DNA of 64,000 bases from Amycolatopsis viridis (lineage in GTDB: Bacteria > Actinomycetota > Actinomycetes > Mycobacteriales > Pseudonocardiaceae): positions 3,534,001-3,598,000 of the forward strand of contig NZ_JAANOU010000001.1 of assembly GCF_011758765.1 (NCBI RefSeq). The letters run 5' to 3'. Below are positions 15,816 through 24,103 of this stretch, one piece after another. Position 1 is the first letter of the stretch, and each line of letters opens with the position of its first letter. The notes below the pieces were generated by a model. That model saw nothing but the letters and a program-made list of their open reading frames with translations, was not told the DNA's origin and searched no databases. Both the position numbers and the translations under genes were made by a program.

Positions 15816-17036
15816 ATGGACTTCGCCTTCGACGCACGCACCGAGGAACTGCGGGACCGGCTCCTGGAGTTCATGGACTCCCACATCTACCCCGCCGAGC
15901 CGGTCTACGAAGAGCAGCTGGCGCAGCGGGAGAACGAGTGGACCTTCCCGCCGATCGTGGCGGACCTGCAGGCCGAGGCGCGCAAGCGCGGCCTGTGGAA
16001 CTTCTTCCTGCCCGGTGAGCACGGGCCGGGGCTGACGAACCTGCAGTACGCGCCGCTGGCGGAGATCACCGGCCGCAGCCCGCACCTGGCGCCGATCGCG
16101 CTGAACTGCGCGGCACCGGACACCGGGAACATGGAAGTGCTCGCGATGTTCGGCACCGAGCAGCAGCGCAAGCAGTGGCTGCAACCGCTGCTGGACGGCG
16201 AGATCCGGTCGGCGTTCGCGATGACCGAGCCGGACGTGGCCTCCTCCGACGCGCGCAACATCGCAACCAGCATCCGCCGCGACGGCGACTCCTACGTGGT
16301 CACCGGCCGCAAGTGGTACATCACCGGCGCGATGAACCCGAACTGCAAGATCTTCATCGTGATGGGCAAGACCGACCCGGACGCCGAGCCGCACCGTCAG
16401 CAGAGCCAGATCCTGGTGCCGCGGGACACCCCGGGCGTGCACGTCACGCGCGGCATGCACGTGTTCGGCTACACCGACGGCTCGCACGGCGGGCACGCCG
16501 AGGTGGTGTTCGACGAGGCGCGGGTGCCGGCCGAAAACCTGATCGGCGAGGAGGGCGACGGGTTCGCCATCGCGCAGGCGCGGCTGGGCCCCGGCCGCAT
16601 CCACCACTGCATGCGCTCGATCGGCATCGCCGAGCGGGCCATCGAGATGATGTGCCGCCGCACCCTCAGCCGGTCCGCGTTCGGCAAGCCGATCGCCGAG
16701 CAGGGCGTGGTGCAGGACTGGATCGCCGAGGCCCGGGTGAAGGTCGAGCAGTTGCGGCTGCTGGTGCTCAAGACCGCGTGGCTGATGGACACCGTCGGCA
16801 ACCGCGGCGCGCACACCGAGATCCAGGCGATCAAGATCGCCACCCCGAAGACCGTCGAGTGGATCCTGGACAAGGCGATCCAGGCGCACGGCGCGGGCGG
16901 GCTGTCCCAGGACTTCCCGCTGGCGCAGATGTGGGCCGGTATCCGCACGCTCCGCTTCGCCGACGGGCCGGACGAGGTCCACAAGCGCTCGCTCGCGCAC
17001 CGCGAGCTGAAGAAGTACCGATCGGAGGCCCGATGA
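15816..17036 (+). CDS. Acyl-CoA dehydrogenase, ACAD10/11-like
   Basis: This 406-residue protein carries the FAD/substrate segment AMTEPDVASSDARNI, then WYITGAMNPNCKIFIVMG and the C-terminal LRFADGPDEVHKRSLA. This last motif replaces the ordinary EGTNQIQ loop and is diagnostic of the ACAD10/11 branch. With the upstream kinase it probably converts phosphorylated 4-hydroxyacyl-CoA to enoyl-CoA for beta-oxidation. It supports growth on hydroxylated, gamma-lactone-derived or levulinate-type acids; the exact substrate is inference. It overlaps the next dehydrogenase by four bases (ATGA). Confidence 0.86.
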   Translation: MDFAFDARTEELRDRLLEFMDSHIYPAEPVYEEQLAQRENEWTFPPIVADLQAEARKRGLWNFFLPGEHGPGLTNLQYAPLAEITGRSPHLAPIALNCAAPDTGNMEVLAMFGTEQQRKQWLQPLLDGEIRSAFAMTEPDVASSDARNIATSIRRDGDSYVVTGRKWYITGAMNPNCKIFIVMGKTDPDAEPHRQQSQILVPRDTPGVHVTRGMHVFGYTDGSHGGHAEVVFDEARVPAENLIGEEGDGFAIAQARLGPGRIHHCMRSIGIAERAIEMMCRRTLSRSAFGKPIAEQGVVQDWIAEARVKVEQLRLLVLKTAWLMDTVGNRGAHTEIQAIKIATPKTVEWILDKAIQAHGAGGLSQDFPLAQMWAGIRTLRFADGPDEVHKRSLAHRELKKYRSEAR

Positions 17037-18220
17037 GCACAGTGACCGCCGACGACCTGCGTGCCCGGGTGGGCGAGTTGCTCGCCGCTCACCCACCGGC
17101 CAGCACGGACCGGCTGGAGTTCCTGCGGGCGCGGTTCGACGCCGGCCTCGCCTGGGTGCACTACCCGGAGGGCCTGGGCGGGCTGGGTGCGCCCCGGGAG
17201 CTGCAGAACGTCGTGGACGCCGAGCTGGCGAAGGCCGGCGCCCCGGACAACAACCCGCGCCGGATCGGCATCGGGCTGGGGATGGCCGCGCCGACGATCC
17301 TGCGGTTCGGCACCGACGAGCAGAAGCACCGCTACCTGCGTCCACTGTGGACCGGTGAGGAGGTGTGGTGCCAGCTGTTCAGCGAGCCGGGCGCCGGGTC
17401 CGACCTCGCCGCGCTGGGCACGCGCGCGGTGCGGGACGGGGACGAGTGGGTGGTCGACGGGCAGAAGGTGTGGACGTCGGTCGCGCACATCGCCCGGTTC
17501 GGCATCCTGGTCACCCGCACCGACCCGGACGTGCCCAAGCACCAGGGCATGACGTACTTCATCTGCGACATGACCGATCCGGGCGTGGAGGTGCGGCCGC
17601 TGCGACAGCTCACCGGGGAGGCCGAGTTCAACGAGGTGTTCCTGTCCGGGGTGCGGATCCCGGACGACAACCGCCTCGGCGCGGTCGGCGAGGGCTGGAA
17701 GGTCGCGCAGACGACGCTGATGAACGAACGGGTCGCGATCGGCGGCAACGCGATGCCGCGTGAGGGCGGTCTGATCGGGATGGTCACGCGGACCTGGCGG
17801 GAACGCCCGGAGCTGCGCACGCCCGAGCTGCACGACCGGTTGCTGAAGCTGTGGGTGGAGGCCGAGGCGGCGCGCCTGGCCGGGCAGCGGTTGCGCCAGC
17901 AGCTGGCGGTGGGCGCGCCGGGACCGGAGGGTTCGGCGATGAAGCTGGCCTTCGCGAAGCTGCAGCAGGCGCTGACCGGGCTGGAGGTCGAACTGTCCGG
18001 GGAGGACGGTCTGCGCTACGACGACTGGACGTTGCGCCGGCCGGAGAAGGTCGACATGCTCGGCCGCGGCCCCGGGTACCGTTACTTGCGCGCCAAGGGC
18101 AACTCGATCGAGGGCGGCACCTCCGAGGTGCTGCGCAACATCATCTCGGAACGCGTGCTCGGGCTGCCGTCCGAGCCGCGGGTGGACAAGGACGTCGCGT
18201 GGAAGGACCTGCCGCGGTGA
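17033..18220 (+). CDS. Acyl-CoA dehydrogenase, catalytic-type subunit of a probable heteromer
   Basis: This 395-residue protein resembles the longer partner of actinobacterial heteromeric dehydrogenases such as FadE28/29. It has LGWVHYPEG-like AWVHYPEGLGGLG, the FAD segment CQLFSEPGAGSDLA, GQKVWTSVAHIA and the C-terminal SIEGGTSEVLRNIISERVLG, whose Glu is the expected catalytic base. The next gene lacks that loop, which suggests the two form an alpha2beta2 enzyme. It starts within the preceding stop (ATGA) and shares a GTGA overlap with the next gene, so stoichiometric expression is likely. Confidence 0.85.
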   Translation: MSTVTADDLRARVGELLAAHPPASTDRLEFLRARFDAGLAWVHYPEGLGGLGAPRELQNVVDAELAKAGAPDNNPRRIGIGLGMAAPTILRFGTDEQKHRYLRPLWTGEEVWCQLFSEPGAGSDLAALGTRAVRDGDEWVVDGQKVWTSVAHIARFGILVTRTDPDVPKHQGMTYFICDMTDPGVEVRPLRQLTGEAEFNEVFLSGVRIPDDNRLGAVGEGWKVAQTTLMNERVAIGGNAMPREGGLIGMVTRTWRERPELRTPELHDRLLKLWVEAEAARLAGQRLRQQLAVGAPGPEGSAMKLAFAKLQQALTGLEVELSGEDGLRYDDWTLRRPEKVDMLGRGPGYRYLRAKGNSIEGGTSEVLRNIISERVLGLPSEPRVDKDVAWKDLPR

Positions 18221-19317
18221 GTGATCTGCTGTACTCCGAGGTCGAGGAGGACCTGCGGGCCAGTGTCCGGGACCTGCTGACCGACCGGGCCGGGTTCACC
18301 TCCGTGCTGGCGCGGACCGAGAGCGCCGAACCGTACGACCTGAAGCTGTGGCGCACGCTGGCCGGTGATCTCGGTCTGGCCGGGCTGGCCGTGCCGGAGT
18401 CGCTGGGCGGGCAGGGCGCGTCCTACCGCGAGGTGGCGGTCGTGCTGGAGGAGCTGGGCCGGTCGGTGGCTCCGGTGCCGTTCCTCGGGAGCGCGGTGCT
18501 CGCGACGACGGCGCTGCTGGCGGCCGGTGACCGGGAACTGGTGCCCCGCCTGGCCGGTGGCGAGCTGATCGGGGCGCTGGCGGTGCCGCTGACCTCGGCG
18601 CCGGAGTCCGGGTTCCCGGACGGGGTTTCGGCGAACACCGAGGGCGCGTTGAGCGGTGCGGTCCGGGCGGTGGTGGACGCGCCGGTGGCGGACGTGCTGA
18701 TCGTGCCGGCGGCGGGACCGGACGGTGCGGGCCTGTACGCGGTGGAGCAGACCGCGGCCACGGTGAGCGATGTGGTGTCGCTCGACTTGACCCGGCGGCT
18801 GGCGGACGTGTCGTTCGACAACGCTTCATCCCGGTTGCTGGCATCCGGCGCGGAGGCCGAGTCGGCGTTGCGGCAGGCGCTGCGCGCAGGCGCCGGGTTG
18901 CTGGCGTCGGAACAGGTCGGGCTGGCTCAGCGGTGCCTGGACGAGACGGTGGCGTACCTGAAGCAGCGTTACCAGTTCGGCCGTCCGGTGGGTTCGTTCC
19001 AGGCGCTCAAGCACCGCTTGGCGGACCTGTACCTGGAGCTCGTGTCGGCCCGCGCCACGGCCCGGCACGCCGCGGACGCCCTGGCCACCGGCGACGACGA
19101 GGTGCCGGTCGCGGTCGCCGTGGCGGCCGCGACGTGCTCCGCGGTGGCCCTGCACGCGGCGGAGGAGTCGGTGCAGCTGCACGGCGGCATCGGGATGACC
19201 TGGGAGCACTCCGCGCACCTGTACCTCAAACGCGCCAAGAGCGACGAGCTCGCACTCGGCACGCCGGGACGGCATCGCGCCGCCCTGGCCGGACTGGTGG
19301 ACCTGCCGCCCGCCTGA
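18217..19317 (+). CDS. Acyl-CoA dehydrogenase-like protein, non-catalytic partner
   Basis: This 366-residue protein has a GTG start overlapping the preceding gene. The acyl-CoA dehydrogenase fold is recognisable (GLAGLAVPESLGGQGASYREVAVVLEELG, QRYQFGRPVGSFQALKHRLADLY, EESVQLHGGIGMTWEHSAHLYLKRA). The middle domain lacks the usual SEPxAGSD segment, and the C-terminus ends in SDELALGTPGRHRAALAGL without an EGT-type catalytic Glu. This is the pattern of the smaller subunit in heterotetrameric FadE pairs of mycobacterial sterol and lipid catabolism. It ends at a strong bidirectional hairpin. Confidence 0.84.
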   Translation: MSDLLYSEVEEDLRASVRDLLTDRAGFTSVLARTESAEPYDLKLWRTLAGDLGLAGLAVPESLGGQGASYREVAVVLEELGRSVAPVPFLGSAVLATTALLAAGDRELVPRLAGGELIGALAVPLTSAPESGFPDGVSANTEGALSGAVRAVVDAPVADVLIVPAAGPDGAGLYAVEQTAATVSDVVSLDLTRRLADVSFDNASSRLLASGAEAESALRQALRAGAGLLASEQVGLAQRCLDETVAYLKQRYQFGRPVGSFQALKHRLADLYLELVSARATARHAADALATGDDEVPVAVAVAAATCSAVALHAAEESVQLHGGIGMTWEHSAHLYLKRAKSDELALGTPGRHRAALAGLVDLPPA

Positions 19318-19330
19318 GTGCTCGCCCGGA

Positions 19331-19369
19331 GGCGGCCGGCGCACCGGAAACCGCCCGGCGCCGGCCGCC
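19331..19369. terminator. Bidirectional hairpin terminator
   Basis: GGCGGCCGGCGC (19331-19342) pairs perfectly with GCGCCGGCCGCC (19358-19369) across a 15-base loop. It fills the 67-base gap between the convergent acyl-CoA dehydrogenase and TetR genes. Confidence 0.68.
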
Positions 19370-19384
19370 CCCGGCGGTGCGCGG

Positions 19385-19960
19385 TCAGGGCCGCAGCGAG
19401 TCGATCAGCAGGTCGGCGTAGTGCTCGCCGACCTCACGGGCGCTCAACCGGCCGTCGCTGCGGTACCAGAACGCCAGGTGGTGCACCGAACCGAAGAAGA
19501 AGTCCACGACGATGTCCGCCGGCTTGTCGGTGCGGAACACGCCGTCGCGCTGGCCCTCCTCGACCAGGGACCGGAACAGCACGTGGAAGTGGCGCCGATC
19601 GGCCCGCACGGCCTTGCGCTTGTCGGCGCCGAGCTGGTGCATGGACTGGAAGAAGATCGTGGTGTCGTCGAGGTTCTCGATGCTGCTCACCACGACGTCC
19701 ACGGCGGCGGACCGCAGCCGGGCGCGCACCGGCTCACCATTGTGGACGACCTTCTCCAGCTGCTCGGTCTGCAGGCGCAGCACCCGGCCGTAGATCTCGT
19801 GCAGCAGATCGTCCTTGGAGCCGAAGTAGTGGTACATCGCGCCCTTGGTGACCCCGGCCGCGGTGACGATCTCCTGGACCGACGTGCGGTCGAACCCCCG
19901 CTCGGCGAACAACCGCGTCGCCACCGACAGCAGTCTCGCCGGCACCGGCTCCTCGGTCAT
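19385..19960 (-). CDS. TetR-family transcriptional regulator
   Basis: This 191-residue repressor has an N-terminal helix-turn-helix, ERGFDRTSVQEIVTAAGVTK then GAMYHYFGSKDDLLHEIYGR, of the type often seen in acyl-CoA-responsive TetR proteins of actinobacteria. The rest is a variable helical ligand-binding domain. I chose the ATG at 19960 because GAGGAGGG lies eight bases upstream; a GTG at 19966 is too close to that site. It is convergent with the four-gene kinase/dehydrogenase operon, so it probably binds the palindrome at 14754-14769. That link is inferred from position only. Confidence 0.88.
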   Translation of the reverse strand: MTEEPVPARLLSVATRLFAERGFDRTSVQEIVTAAGVTKGAMYHYFGSKDDLLHEIYGRVLRLQTEQLEKVVHNGEPVRARLRSAAVDVVVSSIENLDDTTIFFQSMHQLGADKRKAVRADRRHFHVLFRSLVEEGQRDGVFRTDKPADIVVDFFFGSVHHLAFWYRSDGRLSAREVGEHYADLLIDSLRP

Positions 19961-20103
19961 CCGCACGTCCCTCCTCGACCGGCACAGGATACCCGCGCCG
20001 CGGCATCAACCCTGGTCACGCGCGGTCCAGGTGCGCCACCCGCGCCCGCCGGCCGGCCGAGGTGGCCGCGCACCTGGAAGCCACGCCGGCCCGCCCACCT
20101 GAC

Positions 20104-20889
20104 TCACCGCTCCTGCGCGGCCTCGACCTTGCGCTGCAACTTGTTCATCCCGCCGAGCCACCGGTCCGTCTCGGTCGCGCGGGTGGCGTAGTACGCGGCC
20201 ACCTCGGGGTGCGGCAGGATCAGGAACCGGTCGTCGGCGAAGGCTGCCATCACCGAATCGGCCACCTGGGACGGTTCGATCGCCGACGCACCCATGATCA
20301 GCTGACCGCCGGTGCCGGTCGCGGCGAGCATGTTCGTCTTCACGCCCTGCGGGCAGATCGCCTGGACCGTGATGCCGCGGTGGCGGTAGGTCGCGCTCAG
20401 CCACTCGGCGAACGCGAGCGCGCCGTGCTTGGTCACCGAGTACGGCGCCGAACCGAGGCTGGTCAGCAACCCGGCCGCGGACACGGTGGCGAGGAACCTG
20501 CCGCGGCCGCGCGCCAGCCAGCCCGGCAGCAGCTCGTGCGCGGCCCGCACGTGGGCCATCACGTTCACGTCCCACGCCCGCGCCCACACCTCCTCGGGCG
20601 CTTCCGGGCCGCCGTGCGGGGCGACGCCGGCGTTGGCGCAGTACAGGTCGATTTCACCCAGCTCGTCGTTCGCCCGCGCGACCAGCGAGGCGACGCCGTC
20701 CACGCTCGCCGCGTCACCGGCCACCGCGACCGCGCCGACCTCGGCGGCGACGGCCTGCACCGCCGCCGCGTCGAGATCGGCGAGCACGATCCGGGCTCCC
20801 TCGGCGGCGAACCGCCGGGCCAGCGCCGCACCGATGCCGCCACCACCACCGGTGATCACGACACCGGCCCCGCGCAACGGGAAGCTCAC
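20104..20889 (-). CDS. Short-chain dehydrogenase/reductase
   Basis: This 261-residue classical SDR has the nucleotide motif ITGGGGGIGAALA at 12-24, CANAGVAPHGG, the catalytic Ser137 and YSVTK (Tyr150, Lys154). A long C-terminal extension (ATETDRWLGGMNKLQRKVEAAQ) is typical of the actinobacterial group next to acyl-CoA genes. It oxidises or reduces an alcohol/ketone, substrate unknown. I chose the GTG at 20889 because it gives a four-base GTGA overlap with the upstream SDR gene; a longer form from 20946 would run through that gene's end. The two SDRs are translationally coupled. Confidence 0.85.
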   Translation of the reverse strand: MSFPLRGAGVVITGGGGGIGAALARRFAAEGARIVLADLDAAAVQAVAAEVGAVAVAGDAASVDGVASLVARANDELGEIDLYCANAGVAPHGGPEAPEEVWARAWDVNVMAHVRAAHELLPGWLARGRGRFLATVSAAGLLTSLGSAPYSVTKHGALAFAEWLSATYRHRGITVQAICPQGVKTNMLAATGTGGQLIMGASAIEPSQVADSVMAAFADDRFLILPHPEVAAYYATRATETDRWLGGMNKLQRKVEAAQER

Positions 20890-21641
20890 AGGCCGCCCCC
20901 CAGCGTCAGGCCGCCGTCCAGGACCACCGTCTGCCCGGTGATCCACCCGGCCTCGTCGGAGAGCAGGAACGCGACCGCACCGGCGATGTCCTCGGGCACG
21001 CCCAGCCGCTTCAGCGGGTACGCCGCGGAGACCTCCTCCTCGCGGCCCTCGTAGAGCGCGGTGGCGAACTGCGTCTTCACCACGGCCGGGGCGACGGCGT
21101 TGACCCGGATCTTCGGGCCGAGCTCGACCGCGAGTTCCTGGGTCATCCGGACCACGGCCGCCTTGCTCACGCCGTACATGCCGATGCCCGGCGAGGCCCG
21201 CAGCCCGGCGACGGAGGCGACGTTGACGACGGCACCGCCGTGTTCACCCAGCCACGCGTCGCGGGCCTTGCGCAGCCAGGCCAGCGGCGCGAGGACGTTG
21301 ACGCTGAAGATCTTGGCCGCGACCTCGGGGTCGATGTCGAGCAACGGGCCGTAGACCGGGTTGATCCCGGTGTTGTTGACCAGGATGTCCAGCCGCCCGA
21401 AGGCGTCCAGCGTCTTCGCGATCGCCTCGTCCTGGTGGGCCGGGTCGTCGGCCTTGCCGGCCACCGCCATGGCGACGCCGGGGCCGCCCAGTTCGTTCAC
21501 GGCGTCGGCCAGCGGCTCGGGCTTGCGGGCGGTGATGCACACCCGGGCGCCGCGCTGCACCAGCTCGCGGGCGATGCCGAAGCCGATACCCCGGCTCGCG
21601 CCGGTGACGATCGCGACGCGGTCCTTGAACGAGTTCACCAT
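20886..21641 (-). CDS. Short-chain dehydrogenase/reductase (FabG-like)
   Basis: This 251-residue SDR has TGASRGIGFGIA at residues 13-24 and Ser143, Tyr156 and Lys160 (YGVSK) as the catalytic set. The C-terminus is WITGQTVVLDGGLTLGGG. The usual NNAG is NNTG here. It is probably an NAD(P)-dependent 3-hydroxyacyl-type dehydrogenase. It is the first gene of a two-SDR unit that diverges from a TetR gene, and the shared operator at 21670-21683 lies 29 bases upstream of its ATG, so it is very likely under that repressor. Confidence 0.87.
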   Translation of the reverse strand: MVNSFKDRVAIVTGASRGIGFGIARELVQRGARVCITARKPEPLADAVNELGGPGVAMAVAGKADDPAHQDEAIAKTLDAFGRLDILVNNTGINPVYGPLLDIDPEVAAKIFSVNVLAPLAWLRKARDAWLGEHGGAVVNVASVAGLRASPGIGMYGVSKAAVVRMTQELAVELGPKIRVNAVAPAVVKTQFATALYEGREEEVSAAYPLKRLGVPEDIAGAVAFLLSDEAGWITGQTVVLDGGLTLGGGL

Positions 21642-21669
21642 GACGGCTCCTGTCTCCTGTCCATGTGAC

Positions 21670-21683
21670 TAAGCGCTCGCTTA
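21670..21683. promoter_or_regulatory. TetR-type operator, copy 2 (SDR/tetR intergenic)
   Basis: TAAGCGCTCGCTTA sits in the 110-base gap between the divergent SDR (start 21641) and TetR (start 21752) genes. It is identical, including one flanking base on each side, to the site at 13448-13461. Confidence 0.75.
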
Positions 21684-21751
21684 CAATGGTGACACCCGGA
21701 CCGCCGTGTCAAGTCTCCCGCCAAGCGGTTCTCGACTGGGAGGATGCCGCC

Positions 21752-22363
21752 ATGACGATCTCGCTGTCCGCCGAACTGTGGCCGGACGTGCAGCCGGACG
21801 CGGCGCGACGGTTGATGCAGGCCGCGGTCGAATCGTTCGCGCGCCGCGGCTACCACGCCACGACGACGCGTGACATCGCGAGCGCGGCGGGCATGAGCCC
21901 CGCCGCGCTGTACGTGCACTTCCCGTCGAAGGCGGCCCTGCTGTTCGCCATCAGCAAGAGCGGCCACCAGCAGACGCTCGACCTGGTCGAGGACGTCGCC
22001 CGGCGCGCCGACGAGCCGGCCGAGCGGATGCGCCGGATCGTCGTGGACTTCGTCGCCTGGCACGCCCGCCGGCACACGATCGCCCGGGTGGTGCAGTACG
22101 AGCTGCAGGCGCTGCCGGAGCAGGAGTACCAGGTGGTGGCCGACCTGCGGCGGCGCATCGAGCACCTCGTGCGCGAGGTCATCGTCGAGGGCGTGGCGCG
22201 CGGGCAGTTCGAGGTGGCCGACGTCAAGACGGCCGCGCGGGCGGTGCTGTCGCTGGGCGTCGACGTGGCGCGCTGGTACACCGAACGCGCCGGCAAGACG
22301 CCGAAGGCACTCGGCCGCGAGTACGGGGACCTCGCCCTGCGCATGCTCGGCGCGCAGCCCTGA
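21752..22363 (+). CDS. TetR-family transcriptional regulator, probably controls SDR and fabG/maoC genes
   Basis: This 203-residue protein has the HTH ARRGYHATTTRDIASAAGMS then PAALYVHFPSKAALLFAISK, and a helical C-terminal domain (DFVAWHARRHTIARVVQYEL) of the TetR_C type seen with fatty-acid genes. The ATG at 21752 follows GGGAGG; the frame is open further upstream but would run through the operator. It diverges from the SDR pair over a perfect operator, implying autoregulation. The same 16-mer upstream of fabG at 13492 predicts a small regulon. The ligand, perhaps an acyl-CoA, is unknown. Confidence 0.88.
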   Translation: MTISLSAELWPDVQPDAARRLMQAAVESFARRGYHATTTRDIASAAGMSPAALYVHFPSKAALLFAISKSGHQQTLDLVEDVARRADEPAERMRRIVVDFVAWHARRHTIARVVQYELQALPEQEYQVVADLRRRIEHLVREVIVEGVARGQFEVADVKTAARAVLSLGVDVARWYTERAGKTPKALGREYGDLALRMLGAQP

Positions 22364-22407
22364 CCGGGGACGTCCGGGGCGTTCCCGGCTCCCTCTACAG
22401 TGGGCGC

Positions 22408-22866
22408 ATGCTGAAACCGGATCCCGGCGAGCTGCTCGCCGTCGCCCGCGATGAGGCCCTGCTCGGCCGGTCCGAGGGCGGGGTACCGATCGGGGCGGCG
22501 CTGTTCACCGTGGACGGCGAGCTGCTCGGCCGGGGCCACAACCGGCGGGTCCAGGACGACGATCCGGCGATGCACGCCGAGACCGCGGCCTTCCGCGACG
22601 CGGGCCGGCGGCCGCACTACCGCGACACGGTCATGGTGACGACGCTGTCACCGTGCTGGTATTGCAGTGGCTTGGTGCGGCAGTTCGGCATCTCGCACGT
22701 GGTGATCGGCGAGACCCGCACGTTCTCCGGCGCCCACTGCTGGCTCGCCGGGCTGGGCGTGGGCATCACGATCGTGGACGACCCGGAGTGCGTGGCGCTG
22801 ATGACCGGGTTCATCGAGCAGCACCCGGAGCTGTGGTTCGAAGACATCGGCGCCGGGACGTCCTGA
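22408..22866 (+). CDS. Nucleoside/cytosine deaminase family protein
   Basis: This 152-residue zinc deaminase has zinc ligands in MHAETA (His56, with Glu58 as the proton shuttle) and SPCWYC (Cys83, Cys86). The spacing and the ending (PECVALMTGFIEQHPELWFEDIG) resemble fungal-type cytosine deaminase more than tRNA adenosine deaminase. It would deaminate a free base such as cytosine to uracil (or guanine to xanthine) for salvage. It follows the TetR gene after 44 bases and converges on the nitroreductase. No regulatory site is evident. Confidence 0.86.
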   Translation: MLKPDPGELLAVARDEALLGRSEGGVPIGAALFTVDGELLGRGHNRRVQDDDPAMHAETAAFRDAGRRPHYRDTVMVTTLSPCWYCSGLVRQFGISHVVIGETRTFSGAHCWLAGLGVGITIVDDPECVALMTGFIEQHPELWFEDIGAGTS

Positions 22867-22869
22867 CCC

Positions 22870-23517
22870 TCACCACCGGTCCCAGTGCAGGACCTCGCGC
22901 CGGTCGATGCGCGGCGCGGGCCGGAAGTCGGTGCCGAGCGTGAAGGCGAGCGGCACGAGCGCGGCCAGCATGATCTCGTCGTGCGGCACGCCGAGGGCGG
23001 CCGCGAGCTCCCGCTCCCGCGGCGCGTGCGCGGTGGTCCAGACGGTGCCGAGGCCGCGGTTGCGCGCGGCCAGCATGAAGCTCCACACGGCGGGCAGGAT
23101 CGAGCCCCAGGTCATGGCCTGGTCCAGCACGGGCGCGTGGTCGGTGCGGCCCTCGACGGCGGGGATGACGAACGCCGGCACCCGGTGGATGTTGTCGTAG
23201 AGGTACTGGGCGCCTTCGCCGATGCGCCGCATCGACTCCGGGTGGGCCGCCATCCGCCGCAGGTCGTTGTCGGTCACCGGACGTCCGCTCGCGGCGAGGA
23301 CCGCGCGCCGGAAGATGCCGGCGACCGCGGCGCGCTGGGCCTTGCCGGTGACGACGAGGAAGTGCCAGCGCTGGCGGTTGCGGCCGGTGGGCGCCTGGGT
23401 GGCGAGGTCGATGCACTCCTCGATGAGGTGCCGCGGCACGGGCCGGGTGAAGTCGAGGCGTTTGCGCACGGCACGCGTGGTGGACAGGACCTCGTCGGCG
23501 GTCAGTTCGAGCGTCAT
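22870..23517 (-). CDS. Nitroreductase-family FMN oxidoreductase
   Basis: This 215-residue protein has the FMN-contact segment TTRAVRKRLDFTRPV at the N-terminus, then ATQAPTGRNRQRWHFLVVTG and AARNRGLGTVWTT. The domain order is that of the nitroreductase superfamily (NfsB/BluB-like dimers), which reduces nitro, quinone or enone compounds with NAD(P)H. The ATG at 23517 gives the family N-terminus. It diverges from a MarR gene across a dense operator region, so expression is probably derepressed by an electrophile or aromatic compound sensed by MarR. Confidence 0.87.
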   Translation of the reverse strand: MTLELTADEVLSTTRAVRKRLDFTRPVPRHLIEECIDLATQAPTGRNRQRWHFLVVTGKAQRAAVAGIFRRAVLAASGRPVTDNDLRRMAAHPESMRRIGEGAQYLYDNIHRVPAFVIPAVEGRTDHAPVLDQAMTWGSILPAVWSFMLAARNRGLGTVWTTAHAPRERELAAALGVPHDEIMLAALVPLAFTLGTDFRPAPRIDRREVLHWDRW

Positions 23518-23532
23518 GCGGGATCTCCCGAG

Positions 23533-23610
23533 CAATCGTTTGTAAGCAGATCATTTGCGACCATACGATCTGAATGATCTGCCGTCAAACGATCTGCTTC
23601 CAGACGATTG
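23533..23610. promoter_or_regulatory. Complex nested-palindrome operator between nitroreductase and marR
   Basis: The 20-base element at 23533-23552 (CAATCGTTTG then TAAGCAGATC) returns inverted at 23591-23610 with two mismatches. Within it, GCAGATCATT (23546-23555) pairs perfectly with AATGATCTGC, and the word GATCTG occurs three times. The region is A/T-rich relative to the rest of the window and must hold both divergent promoters. Two or three MarR dimers probably bind. Confidence 0.72.
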
Positions 23611-23625
23611 TGGTAGGGTGCGGGC

Positions 23626-24081
23626 ATGGCGGCGAGATCACCGGAGACCCCGTCCTACTTCCCGCGCCTTGCGGCCGAACGGCTCGACATCGCGCTGTGC
23701 CGGGCGTCCGCCTCGGTCGCCCGGGCAGCGGACAAGGCCGCGGGCGAGCAGGGGCTGAGCGTGGGCCAGCACCTGGTGCTGAAGATGCTGGCAGCCGTGG
23801 GGCCGTGCTCGCAGCAGGTGCTGAGCGAGGAACTGCGGATCGACCGCAGCGTGATGGTCGGCGTCGCCGACGACCTGGAGAAGGCCGGGCACGTCCGGCG
23901 GGAACGGGACCCGCGGGACCGCCGGGCCTACGCGGTCCGGATCACCGACGCGGGGCGCCGGGCGCTGGCAGCGGCCGAGCGGAACGTGCCGGGTTTCCTG
24001 GACCGCACGTTCGAGGCGTTGTCGGCGGCCGAGCGCGCGCAGCTGGCGGCCCTGCTCGGGAAGCTGCTGGCCGCCGGCTGA
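23626..24081 (+). CDS. MarR-family transcriptional regulator
   Basis: This 151-residue winged-helix protein has QHLVLKMLAAVGPCSQQVLSEEL, the recognition region IDRSVMVGVADDLEKAGHV and the wing RRERDPRDRRAYAVRITDAGRRAL, all canonical for MarR. It probably represses itself and the divergent nitroreductase by binding the nested palindromes at 23533-23610 and is released by a small aromatic or oxidant. One Cys is present in the HTH lead (GPCSQQ), so redox sensing is possible but speculative. Confidence 0.9.
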   Translation: MAARSPETPSYFPRLAAERLDIALCRASASVARAADKAAGEQGLSVGQHLVLKMLAAVGPCSQQVLSEELRIDRSVMVGVADDLEKAGHVRRERDPRDRRAYAVRITDAGRRALAAAERNVPGFLDRTFEALSAAERAQLAALLGKLLAAG

Positions 24082-24103
24082 GCCGCGCGCGGCGGGATCC
24101 GGG

